Shown piece after piece: positions 51,389 to 63,048 of a stretch of 64,000 nt of DNA (positions within the stretch are counted from its first letter, which is position 1; the number at the start of each line of letters is the position of its first letter). The stretch spans positions 1,871,859 to 1,935,858 of the forward strand of contig NW_004457442.1 of NCBI RefSeq assembly GCF_000313135.1, given 5' to 3'. Source of the DNA: Acanthamoeba castellanii str. Neff. Its lineage: Eukaryota > Discosea > Longamoebia > Acanthamoebidae. The notes beneath the pieces were generated by a model. That model did no database searches and was not told where the DNA came from. It saw only the letters and a program-made list of their open reading frames with translations. The position numbers were made by a program, and so were the translations under genes.

Positions 51389-54300
51389 ATGCTCCAGAGG
51401 CGGATCTCGCAGAGGAGGGACAGCAGCCAGAGGGGCAGGGGCGGGTCACGCACCTCGCCGGGTGGCCCCTCTCGGTCGAGCCACCGGCTTTCGGTCTATG
51501 AGCTGCCCCCTGCCGGCGACAAGGATCCCCTCCAATTCAAAATCGTACGGCATCCCCTTCTCCTCAATAGAAAGAAATGGTTTTGCATGCAACCTCATCA
51601 TCCTCGCCGCGATGTGCCATCCCTCGTCTTCTCGTTATTATTTATAATCAGAAAATACTAAACATTATGATTTTATAATAATATGTTTACCATATTTGCG
51701 TGTGCGCGTGTTCTCCGCTGCAGTTGGTGATGGGCGCGGCAGAAACGGACAAGACGCAGCTGCTCATTCAGTACGTGGTGCCGGCTGCTGCGGCCTCCTC
51801 TTCCTCGTCGGATGCCGCCGCTTCGGCTGCCAGCTCCAAGGACGATCAGCTCGGTGCGTTGCTCACACTGCTCCATCCTCTAGACACGCACCACCGCACA
51901 CGCACACGCACACGCACCACCGCACACACCCACAACCATTGCGTGAGCTCACTTTTTTTTTTGTGCACAGACGTGTGCTGCAGCTGGCGTAAGCGGGTGA
52001 CGATCGAAGGAGTGGACTTCATACTCGACTTGAGGGACATCCCCAGCGGCGACTCGGCCACGTCGTCCTTCATCGACCTGGTTCGTCCCTGCACGCTGTT
52101 TTGTGTGCCGCGGTGGTGTGCGGTGGTGTGCGGTGGTGTGCGGTGGTGTGCGGTGGTGTGCGGTGGTGTGCGGTGGTGTGCGGTGGTGTGCGGTGGTGGT
52201 TGGCTGATCTGAGATTTGCAACCGGACAGGACATCAAAGAGGCGGACGGAGTGATGATCATGTATAGCGTGGCTTCGACCCCATCGCTGCAGGAGGCGGT
52301 GCAGATGAAGGGGTACGTCACCCGCAAGCGTTTCGAGCGCGAGATGGAGCAAACGGAGAGCAACGCCTCCATCATCCCCCTCATCCTCGTCGGGGTGGAC
52401 CACGGCATCAAGAAGCGCGAGATTCCCTGGGAAGACGGTACTGCCACACAACACACACACACACAACACACACACACACAACACACACACACACACACAC
52501 ACGAGGAGTGGCCTCAATGATCGACGGTGGTGCAGGCAAGGAGGTGGCGCTCAGCTGGCAGTGTCCGTTCGCCGAGATTACGCGGGACCAGACCAAGATC
52601 AGCAAAAGCTTCGAGGAGCTGGTCAAGGAGATCTATCGGTACGGCCGCACCCTGTCTCCGCTGTTCCCTGCACCCTCTCCCCTAGTCTCATGGTCTGCAT
52701 GTCGTGCGTGGTTCGTGTGCAGATACAAGTTCACTCCGGCTGGTCAGCCTGTGCTCACGCCGGCGATGAAGGAAGCGAAGAAGGCCGCGTTCAGGTACAC
52801 GCGTGCGGATGCGCCCGATCTGCAGTTCGTGCCGGGCGGCGAGGAAGACGTGCAGCCTCGCATCAAGGCCGCCTCCCTCGAGCGACTGGTCGAGCGATTG
52901 ACCTACGACAAGTATCCCTGTACGCACATGCATACGACCGCACACACCCCCGTGTCCGATCACACACGCTCCACCGCACACGCGGCGCTCACACAAGCCC
53001 TTTTCAACCGCTCCAGATCCGACGCTCTCGCGCACGTTCCTGCTGATGTACCGCCACTACACGACGGGCCAGAAGCTGATGACCCTCCTCGTCGAGCGCT
53101 TCACGCTGCCCCCGCCCGCGGGCAACGTATTGGCCCAGGAGGAGTGGAAGCAACGCGTGCAGACCCCCATTCGTCTCAGGTACTCGTGCGCGTGCGGCTG
53201 TGTGTGTGTGTTGTGTGTTGTGTGTGTGTGTATGTGTGTGTGTGCGTGCCTGCGGTTGTGCGTGCGTGCTGCGGAGCGTGTCGTGTGCACAAAGTTACCA
53301 TCGGTGCCCAGAGCGCTAACGGTGTATGTGACACGCTCTCTCAATAGGGTCTACAACCTTCTCAAGCTGTGGATCGCGAAGCACTTCGACGATTTCGAGC
53401 AGGACCCGGCCCTGACCGACATGCTCTTCCGCTTCATCGTACCACCTCCACCCTTTGTGCGCGTGCGTGCCTTGAAGCCTCAACGCTGACTTCTTCTTCT
53501 CCTCCGCCTTCTCAGGAGGGACCGGTGAAGGCGTACAACATGACCTGTGCCAATCAGCTCGTCAGTCTTCTCACCGAAATGGTGCGATCTCCAACCCGCA
53601 GCTTGGGGGAAAGCGAGTGTCCGCCTCTGTCGCCAGAGCACGCTGACGGTTGACGGTTGACTTGGTGGCTGTGACATCGCTACAGAAAGTCAAGAAGGAC
53701 AAGAAGCGGAAGTCGCTCCCGGTCATGTTCGACAAGGAGGCACCCAAGCCCAAGATCTCGCGCAAGGTCACCATGGGCAACTTCGCCTTCAAGGACCTCA
53801 ATCCCGTCGAGGTACTCACCGTGTGTTGCGTGTGTTGCGTGTGTTGCGTGTGTTGCATGTGTTGCGTGTGTTGCGTGTGTTGCGTGTGTTGCGTGTGTTG
53901 CGTGTGTGCGGTCGTGCGTATGCGTGTGCGTGTGCGGCCAGCATCACGACTGACCTTCTCTCTTCGGTCATTTGCGCAGTTGGCGCGGCAGCTGACGTTG
54001 ATGGACTTCCGATACTTCAAGCGACTGACGCCCTATGAGTTCATCCTGTGGAACAAGCTCAAGAAGCACGAGAAGCCCAACCGCGCGCCCAACATCTACG
54101 TCGCCATCCAGAACTTCAACGCGCTCAACTGCCTGGTCAAGTCGGAGGTGGTGATGGGCGACAAGCCCAAGTCGCGCGCCCTCGTAATCTCTCGCTGGAT
54201 ACAGACAGCACAGGTGCGTGTGTGTGCATGTCAGTGGTGTGTGCGTGCGTGCGGTGGTATGCGTGTCATAGGATTGTGCTCAATTTGGGAAGCTTGTCTG

Positions 54301-57300
54301 GCAGGCCTGTCTGGAACTGAACAACTTCAATTCGGTGATGATGGTCGTGAGTGCGCTGGACGACTGCGCCGTACATCGACTCAAGCAGACCTGGAAGGCA
54401 TGCCCCATCTCTTCATCCATTCCTTACATATCAAACTCATCTGCACCGCTTTCTGTGCACACACACGTCGCCGCACACAGATGGTTCCTCGCAAGCTGAT
54501 CAGGCAGTTCCAGGACTTCAAGAAATTGGTGGAGGCCCGCGGGTCGTTCCACAATCTCCGCATGGCCCAAAAGGCCGCCGTCTCTCCCCTGCTCCCCTAC
54601 CTCGGTACTCTCTCGTCTTCCTTTCTTAGACGCTTAATCATCGCACACGCGTGCGCACTCACCGCACACGCACACGAATGACACACGTATGGCAGGCATG
54701 TTCCTGACGGACCTGGCATACGTGAACGACGCGACGCCGGACTACATCAACTCGCTGATGAACGTGGACAAGATGGATCAGATGGTGGGCGTCGTGCGCG
54801 GGATTCAGCTCAGCTTTCAGTCGCCCTACTGCCTCGAGGAGGTGCCCCACATCCAGGTACCGCCTCACCAGCCATCTTAAGATGGCAGTAGCGCTCTAGT
54901 TAAGGTGGCTGATTTCGTCACACTACCGCCACCTTAAGGCCTACCTACAGCGGGAATCGCCCTTCGACGAGCAGGAGCTCTACCGTCTCTCGTGCGAGAA
55001 GGAGCCCGCCCCCAGCGCAGCCACCACGACCGCCGCGCCTGCGCCCTCCTCACTCAGCGCCAAGTTCGGCGCCTTCTTCTCGTCGCCCTCCTTCGCCGCC
55101 GCAACGCCCGCCACCTCCACATCTTCGTCATCGTCATCTTCATCGTCGTCGTCGTCGGCGTTGTCATCGTCGGTGTCGGCGTCGGCGGCCACCGGTTCAT
55201 CGTCGTCGGCCGCGGGCGTGACGAAGCAGTGGTCGCACACGCTGGCCGGCTCGCCCACGTCGTCGCCCAGCACGCCCGCCCGGAAGCCGCTGCCGCAGCC
55301 GCAGCCGCAGCCGCGCATCGCCGAAGAGCGGCGGCCGTCGGTGGTCGGCGCGGCCCCACTGCCGGCCGTACCGGTCCCGCCCAACATCGACCGTCGGCCC
55401 TCGCTCAGCTTCCCACCCAGCAGCGCCCTTCCCGTGCCCGCCGGTGCTGCTGCTGACGTCAGCATCGAGGTCTCGCCTGCCACGTCAGCAACACCGGCCG
55501 CAACGTCGTTGGCCACGTCAGCATTGGCCCCTGCCGGAGGAGTCCCCGGGTCTCCCCCTGCGCGGGCCAGCCCCGCCCCCGACCGCCGGGCGGCCCGTCT
55601 CGTCGGGCCTCGTCGACGCCCTCGAGCGGAGCGCCGCGGCCATGGAGGACTCGGGCATCAGCGCGCCCGTCGTGCAGCAGTGGCTCGACGAGATCGAGAA
55701 GAAGGACTCGAGCCAGGTCTTTGGCGAGTACAACGCCTACAAGAGGGCCCTCCTCGGCAGCACCGCCCTCGAGACCCTCATCCGCGCCCTCCTCAAGCAA
55801 CCCACCTCCCTCCCTGGTACGTGCGAGTGCGTGTGCGGTCGCGCGTGCGGTCAGGTGTGTGCGGTCGCGCGTGTGTGTTGCTCACGTGTGTGTTGCTCAC
55901 GTGTGTGTTGCGTGTGGCACGCGACAGGGTCGGCCGAGGTGGACAGTGTGGTGCTGCAGCTGATGGCGCGTACGTTCATCGGCGGCCCCAAGTTCCAGAA
56001 GGAGCTCTTTGCCGGGCTGCGCGGCCTCTCGCCGTCGGCCACCACCGCACCGCTGCCGCTCGAGACCATCGACCTCGTCGCCGCGCTCGTCGCCCGCCAC
56101 CTCAAGGCCGTCCCGCTCAACGAGAAGCTGCTCACCGACCTCCAGGAGCTCAACAAGAAGTCGGCCGAGATCATCCTCCTGCTGCAGAAGATCGAAGACA
56201 CCGAGGGCGCGCACAGCGTGACGCTCAACGAGGAGAAGATCGAGATCACGGCGGTGCTGATGGAGCTGGGCCAGGTGACGCTCAAGGTCATCGACAGCCT
56301 CCACTCGGTGGACGACCTGGGCAGCCGGCGCTGCCTGCAGGCCGACGACGAGCGGGCCATCGGGGACCTGGCGGCGCGCATCGTCGCGGCGGCGAGTCCG
56401 CCCACCGCCGAGACGGCCAAGCTCCACGAGTTCGTCAACCGGGTCAAGGCCGAGGCCAAGAAGCTGCGCGCCCTTGATCAGGTACACGCTTCTTGCCACC
56501 GCACACGCACACACAGCACACAGACACGCGGCACGCGCCGCACACGCGCACGGTGATACACGTGGCACGCACCGAACACGCACACGCGGCGAAAGGAACT
56601 CACTGTTGGGTTGCGCCAGGCGTCGATGGAGGGCGCGCTGCTGGCCACCGCGAACGACCAGCTGGACACGATTGAACTCCACTTCCAGAAGCTGCTCGAC
56701 CAGATGTCCCTCCTCACCCGCCGGTAACGTGTCCCGTGTGTGCGGCTGCGCGTGTGTGCGGTGTGTGTGGCGTGTGCGATGTTTGTGATGGTTTGACCAA
56801 CTAAGAGTTCGTGGCAGGCTGTTGAAGCTGTGGGACTTGCGGCGGGTGCGCGAGGTGATCCTCAGCACGGAGACGCCCGGCGTCGAGGCCGCGGAGATCG
56901 ACGGCCTCGGTCGCGAGAAGGAGGAGATCATGCGCAAGATCGAGATCACGTGGGAGCAGGACCTGGCCAACGTCCACAAGCTCCTCGCCGCCGTCACCAC
57001 CGCCGAGGACAAGTTCTACGCCTTCGCCCGCTACTACCAGCGACTCCTCGGCGAGCCCGACGCGGCCGGCGACGCAGCTCCAGCCAACGAAAGCAATACG
57101 CCGCAATCGGGCGGCGGCAAGCGACTGCCGCCAGTGCCGCACCCGGAGCGGAAGGCGAGCCTGGGGAATAACAAGGAGCTCGGGCGGGTGTTCAACTACC
57201 TGATTCGCATTCGCAAGCTGCAGAAGGAGCTCGACGATGTGATCGCGCCGCCGGGCGGGTCGGCGGAGGGCGGCTACGGCGACAGCGATAGCAGCGGCGA

Positions 57301-57881
57301 CGAGCTCTCCCTGGATGAAGTGGCCAGCGGCAGCGTGGGCGGCACGGGCGTCAGCTCACCCACCACCTCGCTTTCCCCCGTCACCTCAAGCGATTCGCTC
57401 TCCACCTACGCAGGCAGCCCTGCCCCTGCCCCTGCCCCGCGTCCAAGTACGCCTCAAGCCCTCAGCTCTCCTCCCAAGCCGTGTACAGCTCTGACCGCAC
57501 ACCGCACACCACACACACGCACAGTCGTCCCGCCTCCGCGACCCAGCTCGCTTACCTCGGGTACGCCGATACAGCCGCCCGGACGTCCCGGCTCGCCGTC
57601 GCCGTCGGCGCCCGGCGGCCCGCCCCTCCGCGCCCGTCGCCGACCCCATCCTCCACCGGCGCCGACGGCGGCCCGCCCCGCTGCCGCCCACGCCGTCCGG
57701 CGGCATCCCGCCCTTCACCGGCCCCGTGCCCGTCAGCCCGCGCGGCCCGACCGGCGGCCGCGGCGGCGGCAGCGTACGCTTGGTCCGCCCCGCCCCGTCG
57801 CGCTCGCCCTCCGTCAGCGCCACCAATCCGCCCGCCGTCCCACCACCGCTCGGCTCACGGCCGTCCACGTCGTCTTCCTAA
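51389..57881 (+). CDS. RasGEF with N-terminal degenerate Ras-like domain and long C-terminal helical/Pro-rich region
   Basis: A guanine-nucleotide exchange factor for Ras/Rap-type GTPases at membranes. Order: a basic Ser/Arg-rich start (MLQRRISQRRDSSQRGRG); a Ras-like fold (51520-52640) with LQFKI|LVMGAAETDKTQLLIQY, FILDLRDIPSGDS, ADGVMIMYSVASTPSLQEAV, IIPLILVGVDH, CPFAEITRDQTKISKSFEEL; a REM domain (52850-53440: SLERLVERLTYDKYPDPTLS, TFLLMYRHYTTGQKLMTLLV); and the CDC25 catalytic domain (53800-54950: LARQLTLMDFRYFKRLTPYE, FILWNKLKKHEKPN, NIYVAIQNFNALNCLVKS, FNSVMMVVSALDDCAVHRLK, MAQKAAVSPLLPYLGMFLTD, YINSLMNVDKM). A Ser/Pro linker (55050-55600) leads, via an intron at about 55442-55571, into a helical region (55600-57240) and a Pro-rich tail ending at 57881. 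The Ras-like domain lacks key nucleotide-binding residues. The C-terminal part could be a separate gene, though I favour one. Confidence 0.88.
52109..52199. repeat. 10-base tandem repeat (GGTGTGCGGT)n in an intron
   Basis: About nine copies of a G-rich decamer in a RasGEF intron. The G2 pairs recur every few bases. Confidence 0.95.
52446..52502. repeat. (CA)n with AACA interruptions in an intron
   Basis: CA-rich array between the RasGEF exons ending near 52437 and starting near 52536. Confidence 0.9.
53821..53908. repeat. 9-base minisatellite (GTGTTGCGT)n in an intron
   Basis: About nine and a half copies, one with a G-to-A change (GCATGT), in a RasGEF intron just upstream of the main CDC25 exon. 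Confidence 0.95.
54871..54937. repeat. nested palindromes in a RasGEF intron
   Basis: GCCATCTTAAGATGGC (54871-54886) is a perfect 16-base palindrome. TTAAGGTGGC (54900-54909) and GCCACCTTAA (54928-54937) are perfect 10-base inverted arms around an 18-base loop. The palindrome half-site and the arms share the core GCCAYCTTAA. Confidence 0.9.
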
Positions 57882-58000
57882 TTACCAGCGGTGGTACCCA
57901 ACCACCCCTTTCGGGCTGTATTCAACTTTGTACAATCAATTGGCTTCGTCACCCCATCATCCTACGTTTATTAGAATGAGCAGCAGAGCAGGTCAGTGTG

Positions 58001-61000
58001 TTACAGGAAGTCCTTGGTGTAGACCGGCCGCCGCACGGCGTTGGTGAAGCCCTCGTGGAACTTGTAGAAGACCTCGGCGGGCGGCGGTGCCGACGATTCC
58101 TCCACCTTGGTCGGGGTTGCTACTTCCCCTGAAAGCCCAACGTCGGTAGATGAGCAAACGCGTGCGTGTGTGCGGTGGCGCGGGGAGTACCTTTGCGGGG
58201 GCTCTTGACGGGACTCCTGGCCGGCTCCTTTTGCGGGCTGGCAATCACCCGCCCGAAGAAGTCGCGGTGCACGGTCGCCGCACCCTCAGGCACAAGCTTC
58301 TGGGTGTTTTTCATGAGCTGCTCCTGGATCTGCCGCCGCTTGGCCTCGTCCACGACGGGCTTCTTCTCGGGCGTCGCAAATGCGTGCGCGGGGCCGTCCT
58401 TGAGCTTCTTCATCGCCACGCGCTCCGATTTCTTGATTTCCTCCACCTTGATCTGCCCAAAAATGATATACGTTGGCGGCAAAGCACAGGCAGGCGAGAA
58501 TGCGAGATGAAGAGTGTTTGTCTGTGTGTATGTCATTGGCACGAACCTCGGCGGCGATCATCTCTTTTTGGGCATCGCCCAGCGCTCTGTGGCGCCCATC
58601 GTAGTCCAGCCCCTCGAAGCGCACAAGCTCGTCCAATGGCCTGCGCCCATTTACCTCCGATCAGTTAAAAACAATAAACTGCACGCACGTAGCAGAGGGG
58701 TTGAACGTACGGCTCCAAACGGAGGCGGTTGGTGCGGCCTTTGGGATCTTTCGCTGCGGTGGGCTGGTAGTCCGCGCTGGGCTTGTAGGTGAGCTTAAAC
58801 GAGGACATGATGCCCACGGCGTTCTGCACGTGCATCTTCTCCTCTTCGCTGAAGAGGGCCGAGTTGAGCTGTCGGATCTTGGGCGCGATGATGTCGACCA
58901 GGTAGGGCACCAGCTCCATGACCACTGTACCGCTGTTGAGCGTTCCCCTGATCTCCGGCTGCGAGTTCGCGATAAACGTGTTTACCATATTCCTGTACAG
59001 GTGGTGTGTGCCGTGTCGTGTGTCGTGTGTGTGAGTGTGTGCGTGTGTCGTGTGAATGGAGAAAATGAGCGCTTCCACACTTGGAGGCAATGATCCCGTG
59101 TGCGGTAAGTAGAGTTAAGGAGTACGTACTTGAAGGTACCCAGCTTCTGTCTCATCGCGAAATCGCTCTGCGGGAAGGACACGAACGGGTTCGAGTTCTC
59201 GCTGCAGTGTCGGTTGATGACCATCGGAGCTGGAGAGGGCAAGCCAAAGCTCATCATCATCACCATCGGTTCCGGTGGGAGACGCAGCAAAGAGAGGAGG
59301 GGAGCGATAGTGGCGATACATACCAGCGGGCAAGTATTTGCGGAATGTGAAGTGTTGTTCCTTCTGAATCAGCACCGACATCTCGTCCGTGAACTCCAGC
59401 CAGTCGAGACAGTCGGTCGTCTGTGCTCGAGCGCAACACATGGCACGGACAGCAAACATACACCGCACACGCCGCACGCAGTGGTGGTGTGAGGCCACAG
59501 TGCGAAAAAGAGGCTGAGAAATGCTGAGGAGTCGGTGGCGCGTGCCTTGGCCAGACAGGGGTCGTTCATGGTGAACTTGAGGTAGTTCTCGAAGCAGCCA
59601 TCGATGATCCGCTCCATCTCGCCGTGGTCGGCCAGCGTCTCGTACAGCGAATCGAAGCGCGACTGCTCATGCTGGCTGGCGCCGCCGCCGTAGCGGCGCG
59701 TCGGCGCGTCGGGGTCATACCCGAGGGTGTCTGTGCACCATTCCCCTTACGTAAGAGACAAGCTTGCGCATGTGTGTGTGAGGCGTGCGTGACAAGCACC
59801 GTAGTAGTCGCTCTTTTCTGCGCTCTGCCTCGTGATGAGGTCGCGCAGCGCCTTGTGCTTGGATGGTGCGGCCTTCTGGAAGATTTCCCTCCTGCAGGCA
59901 GACAGGGTCAGGGGAAAGCCAAAAGAAAAGAAAAAAGAGAAGCGCATCAGTGATGAAGTGGCGTTACCAGACGTCGTAGAGCGACTTGAGCACATCTTTG
60001 TGTCCAACAGCGGTCGAGGCCAGCATGTCCGCCGTGAGCACCTTGCCCTTTCGCTTGATGAACTACTCGAACGCCAGCTACGTAAGTGGCAGCACTGTGG
60101 GATATCACACACCTCTGTGCACCGGTGGCGCACCTGCAGCGTGTTGAGGCACGATCGGATGTCGTGATCGGCGAGGTTGCAGAGCGCCATCACGGTCTGG
60201 GTGTCGGCCCGCAAGCCCTCCTGGTGAAGCGCGCTTCGGGTGAGCAAGAGATGGCACCGGGGGGGGGTAGAGAATGAATGGAGACCTTGTTGCAAATCTC
60301 CTGCAACCGCGAAGTCAGACGTCCGAGGTCGGGTTTATCGAATCGAAACACTCTGTGGGATTGAATCGAACAGCAAACGCGAGTGAGCGCAAACGAGAAG
60401 AATCACATGGCACAGTCACACAGTGAAAGGTGGTACGTACTTGGCAATTGAGCGAAGTTCGCGCAGCGCTGGCGCGTACTGGTCATTGCAGATACAAATG
60501 ATGGGCCTGCGCGTACACGCTAGAGCGTGAGCAATCAGAGCAACGGATGCTGTGGCGGGGTGGTCCAGAGTGAGTGCCTTCGCAGCTTGCCGGAGGGCGT
60601 GAGCGAGGACTTGAGGTCCGACGCCGATGGCGCCTTCTTCTTGCGCCCGAGCTTGCCCAAGTCGAGCACCGACGAGCCCTTCTTGAGCTTCGGCGACGAC
60701 TCAACGGCGTCCTGCCTCCCCTTCTTCCCCTTCCCTTTGCCCTGCTCTCCGTCATCGGCTTGTCTGAGAGTAGAAGATCGGTGAGCACCGTGAGTCGCGG
60801 ATGATGGTGATGAGACGGCAAACTGTGTGTGCAACCGCGTGTCTGCACACATACCCGGCCTTGGCCTTCTTCTTGTCTTTGGCGTTGATGACCTTGAGCA
60901 GTTCCTTGATGGCGCCCTTCTCACCGCCCGTGAGGCCGTCGATCTCGTCCAGAATGAGGCAGTTGGGCTTCTTTTCCGAGAACACGGCCTGCATCTGTGT

Positions 61001-62798
61001 GGCGCTCAGCACCTTCGACATGAAGAGGTTGGCCGTGCGGTCGTCACTGCAGGTAAGCGGTTTCCAGATTAGCAATTGGTTGGTTTTTACTTTGGGGGAG
61101 GGGGAGGGGAGGTTGCCCAACCTGGCGTTGATCTCTACGGGGTTGTAGCCTGCGGCCGTGGCGATGACGTGGGCAAGCGTGGTCTTGCCCAGGCCAGGAG
61201 GACCCGTCAGCAGGATCACCTTGGCGTAAGGCCGATTGTCGCGGTCTGCCCGGCGCACCCATAGCGATGATGTTAGCGTGCGGCTGTGTAAGGAGTGGGT
61301 GCGCGGAGAGGCTGGCTTTACCTTTGTTCAGCGCCTCGTCGAATTGCGGCTCGCTCTTCTTGGTGGGTTGAGGCGATGACGCGGCCGGTGCGCTGTTGTT
61401 TTCCGTTCCCCAGCCGCGCTGTCCAGCCCACCGGCCGCCAGCTCCTCGGTCCCCTGCTCGATACACTCTCATCAGTATGCCCTACCCATATTCGAACGTG
61501 AAGCGGTATAGGTACCGTAGCCGCCTCTTCCTCGGCTGCTTCCTCTGCCTCGCCCGGCAAAGGCGGGACTGGGCGCCTTGCGTATGCCCACGCTCTTCTT
61601 GCCAAAGACGCATTCGTCCCACTCCTTGACCCAGTGCAGGACCTCGCGGTTGGTTTTCTGTTTGGTGTGGGCCGGCCCCGGAGTGCGTCAATATACATCG
61701 CTTCAAGCGAAGTTGGATGAATTGGGCAGGGCGCACCTCATCGCTGAGCAGCTCCGTGAATACGCGGGGCGCATACTTGTCGACCCACAGCTGGGACTCA
61801 ACCGCTCCGTTCTCCTCTACCTTGGTGGTGTTGGATGCAGCGTCGTCCAGGCCGTCGTCCAGCCCAGCGGCTTGTCTGGCCTCGACGAACTCGAGCTGGT
61901 GGACTCTCTCGAGCAGAACGCTGATCGGGGTGCTCAACAACTGCTCGCGCTCGGCTAGCGGGTCCTGTAACCGCCAGACCAGAAGCAAAGGTCAGACGTC
62001 CCACGACGAAATGGGGAGAGGTCCGGGTAGTGTAGCCGCACCGTGACCTCACTCACTTCCTCCTCGTGCAGCGCAACATAGACGCGCCGACCGTCGTAGG
62101 AGTTCACGGGAATGCAGGGCGTGTCGAGTGGCCTGTTGCTGTACACCTTCTTCTTCGGCGGCTCGCGGGCCTGTAATGCCGCCGTGAGACGAGATCAGCC
62201 AAGATCATGGCGGAGTGAAGGGTGAGCATCGCGCACCAGCTTGGGCCTGTTAGAAGTCACAGTGATGGTTGGTGCTGCGGTGGCAGTGGAGGAGGCGGTC
62301 TTCTCGCCTTCAACCTTCCTTCGCTTGGCTGCACAGACATGACGCACATATACGCACCACCGTAAGCACCATCATTGGTTGAGGAGCGAGGACGAGCGCA
62401 CGGCGGGAGTGGGTGCACGGGTACCCTTTACGAGCATCTCCCTCTTGTGGTAGCTCTCGGCGATCTCCTTCTCCTCGGTCTCCTCGAACTTGCGCTTCGT
62501 GGTGCTCGCAAGCGAAGAGGAGAAAGAGGAAGGGGAGGGGAGGCGCGTCGCTGTCGCTCCCCTGAGCGCCGTAGGCAACTGGTAGTCAATTACAATCTCC
62601 CCCGATGGAGGGTCGGTTGGATCGAACGACAGCCTCCGCCTGCTGCCATTGTTGATCAAGGCATCTTGCTCTGATTGATGACGAATAAGAATCCGTGACA
62701 TTGCAACTTTGGCAGAAGGTAGGCCTACCTTTTTCCATCATCTCAAGAGCCTCCATGTCTTCGGCGTACATCTTTTCCCAGTCTTCATCCTCCTCCAT
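58001..62798 (-). CDS. CHTF18: CTF18-type clamp-loader large subunit (alternative RFC, AAA+ ATPase)
   Basis: Large subunit of the Ctf18-RFC complex, which loads PCNA and supports replication-fork checkpoint and sister-chromatid cohesion. Minus strand, about 16 exons, starting MEEDEDWEKMYAEDMEALEM at 62798. N-terminal features: DGRRVYVALHEEE (62050-62110), then LWVDKYAPRVFTELLSDE (about 61740-61795), the RFC box before the ATPase. AAA+ core (60750-61260): VILLTGPPGLGKTTLAHVIA (Walker A), CLILDEIDGLTGGEKGAI (Walker B), then a Lys-rich insertion, PIICICNDQYAPALRELRSI and VFRFDKPDLGRLTSRLQEIC with LADHDIRSCLNTLQ (sensor 2 Arg). The C-terminus has VHRDFFGRVI and ends FHEGFTNAVRRPVYTKDFL, the Ctf18-specific tail that binds Ctf8/Dcc1. 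This combination separates it from RFC1 and ATAD5. Its stop lies 120 bases from the RasGEF stop (convergent). Paired E2F-like sites sit upstream. Confidence 0.93.
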
Positions 62799-62917
62799 TT
62801 GGAATGTGCTTATTCAAACGATATGCGACTGGCAAGAATTCAAAGAGATCCTATCTAATTGAAGGCCTCCGTCGCGTTCTGAACAAAAAATTGTGTTGAT
62901 GTCGAAGCCAAACACTC

Positions 62918-62929
62918 TTTCCCGCCAAA
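62918..62929. promoter_or_regulatory. E2F-like site 1
   Basis: TTTCCCGCCAAA, a full match to the E2F/DP consensus TTTSSCGC with flanking AAA, about 120 bases upstream of the CTF18 ATG and 120 bases upstream of the ATG at 63049. Confidence 0.7.
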
Positions 62930-62933
62930 TCAG

Positions 62934-62946
62934 TTTCCCGCCCAAA
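62934..62946. promoter_or_regulatory. E2F-like site 2
   Basis: TTTCCCGCCCAAA, a second match in the same orientation, five bases after site 1. Confidence 0.7.
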
Positions 62947-63048
62947 AGTGACTGAGTCGACACCAATCATTTCTTTCTCTTTTCCTCTTGCTTCTGGCTC
63001 GCCCTGACCTTGGGCCGACGCTCTTTTTCTTCTCCACCTACGGACGAC

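Noticed and set aside
51846..52517. 223-codon minus-strand frame with Thr/His repeats
   Set aside because: Antisense translation of intronic GT/GGTGT repeats of the RasGEF gene.
55161..56477. 438-codon frame continuing past the RasGEF Ser/Pro linker
   Set aside because: After about 55560 it becomes an Arg/His-rich shadow; the real continuation is in another frame via an intron at about 55442-55571.
61318..61988. Separate small genes upstream of the CTF18 ATPase
   Set aside because: They are exon pieces of CTF18 (LWVDKYAPRVF and the segment before Walker A) mixed with intron read-through.
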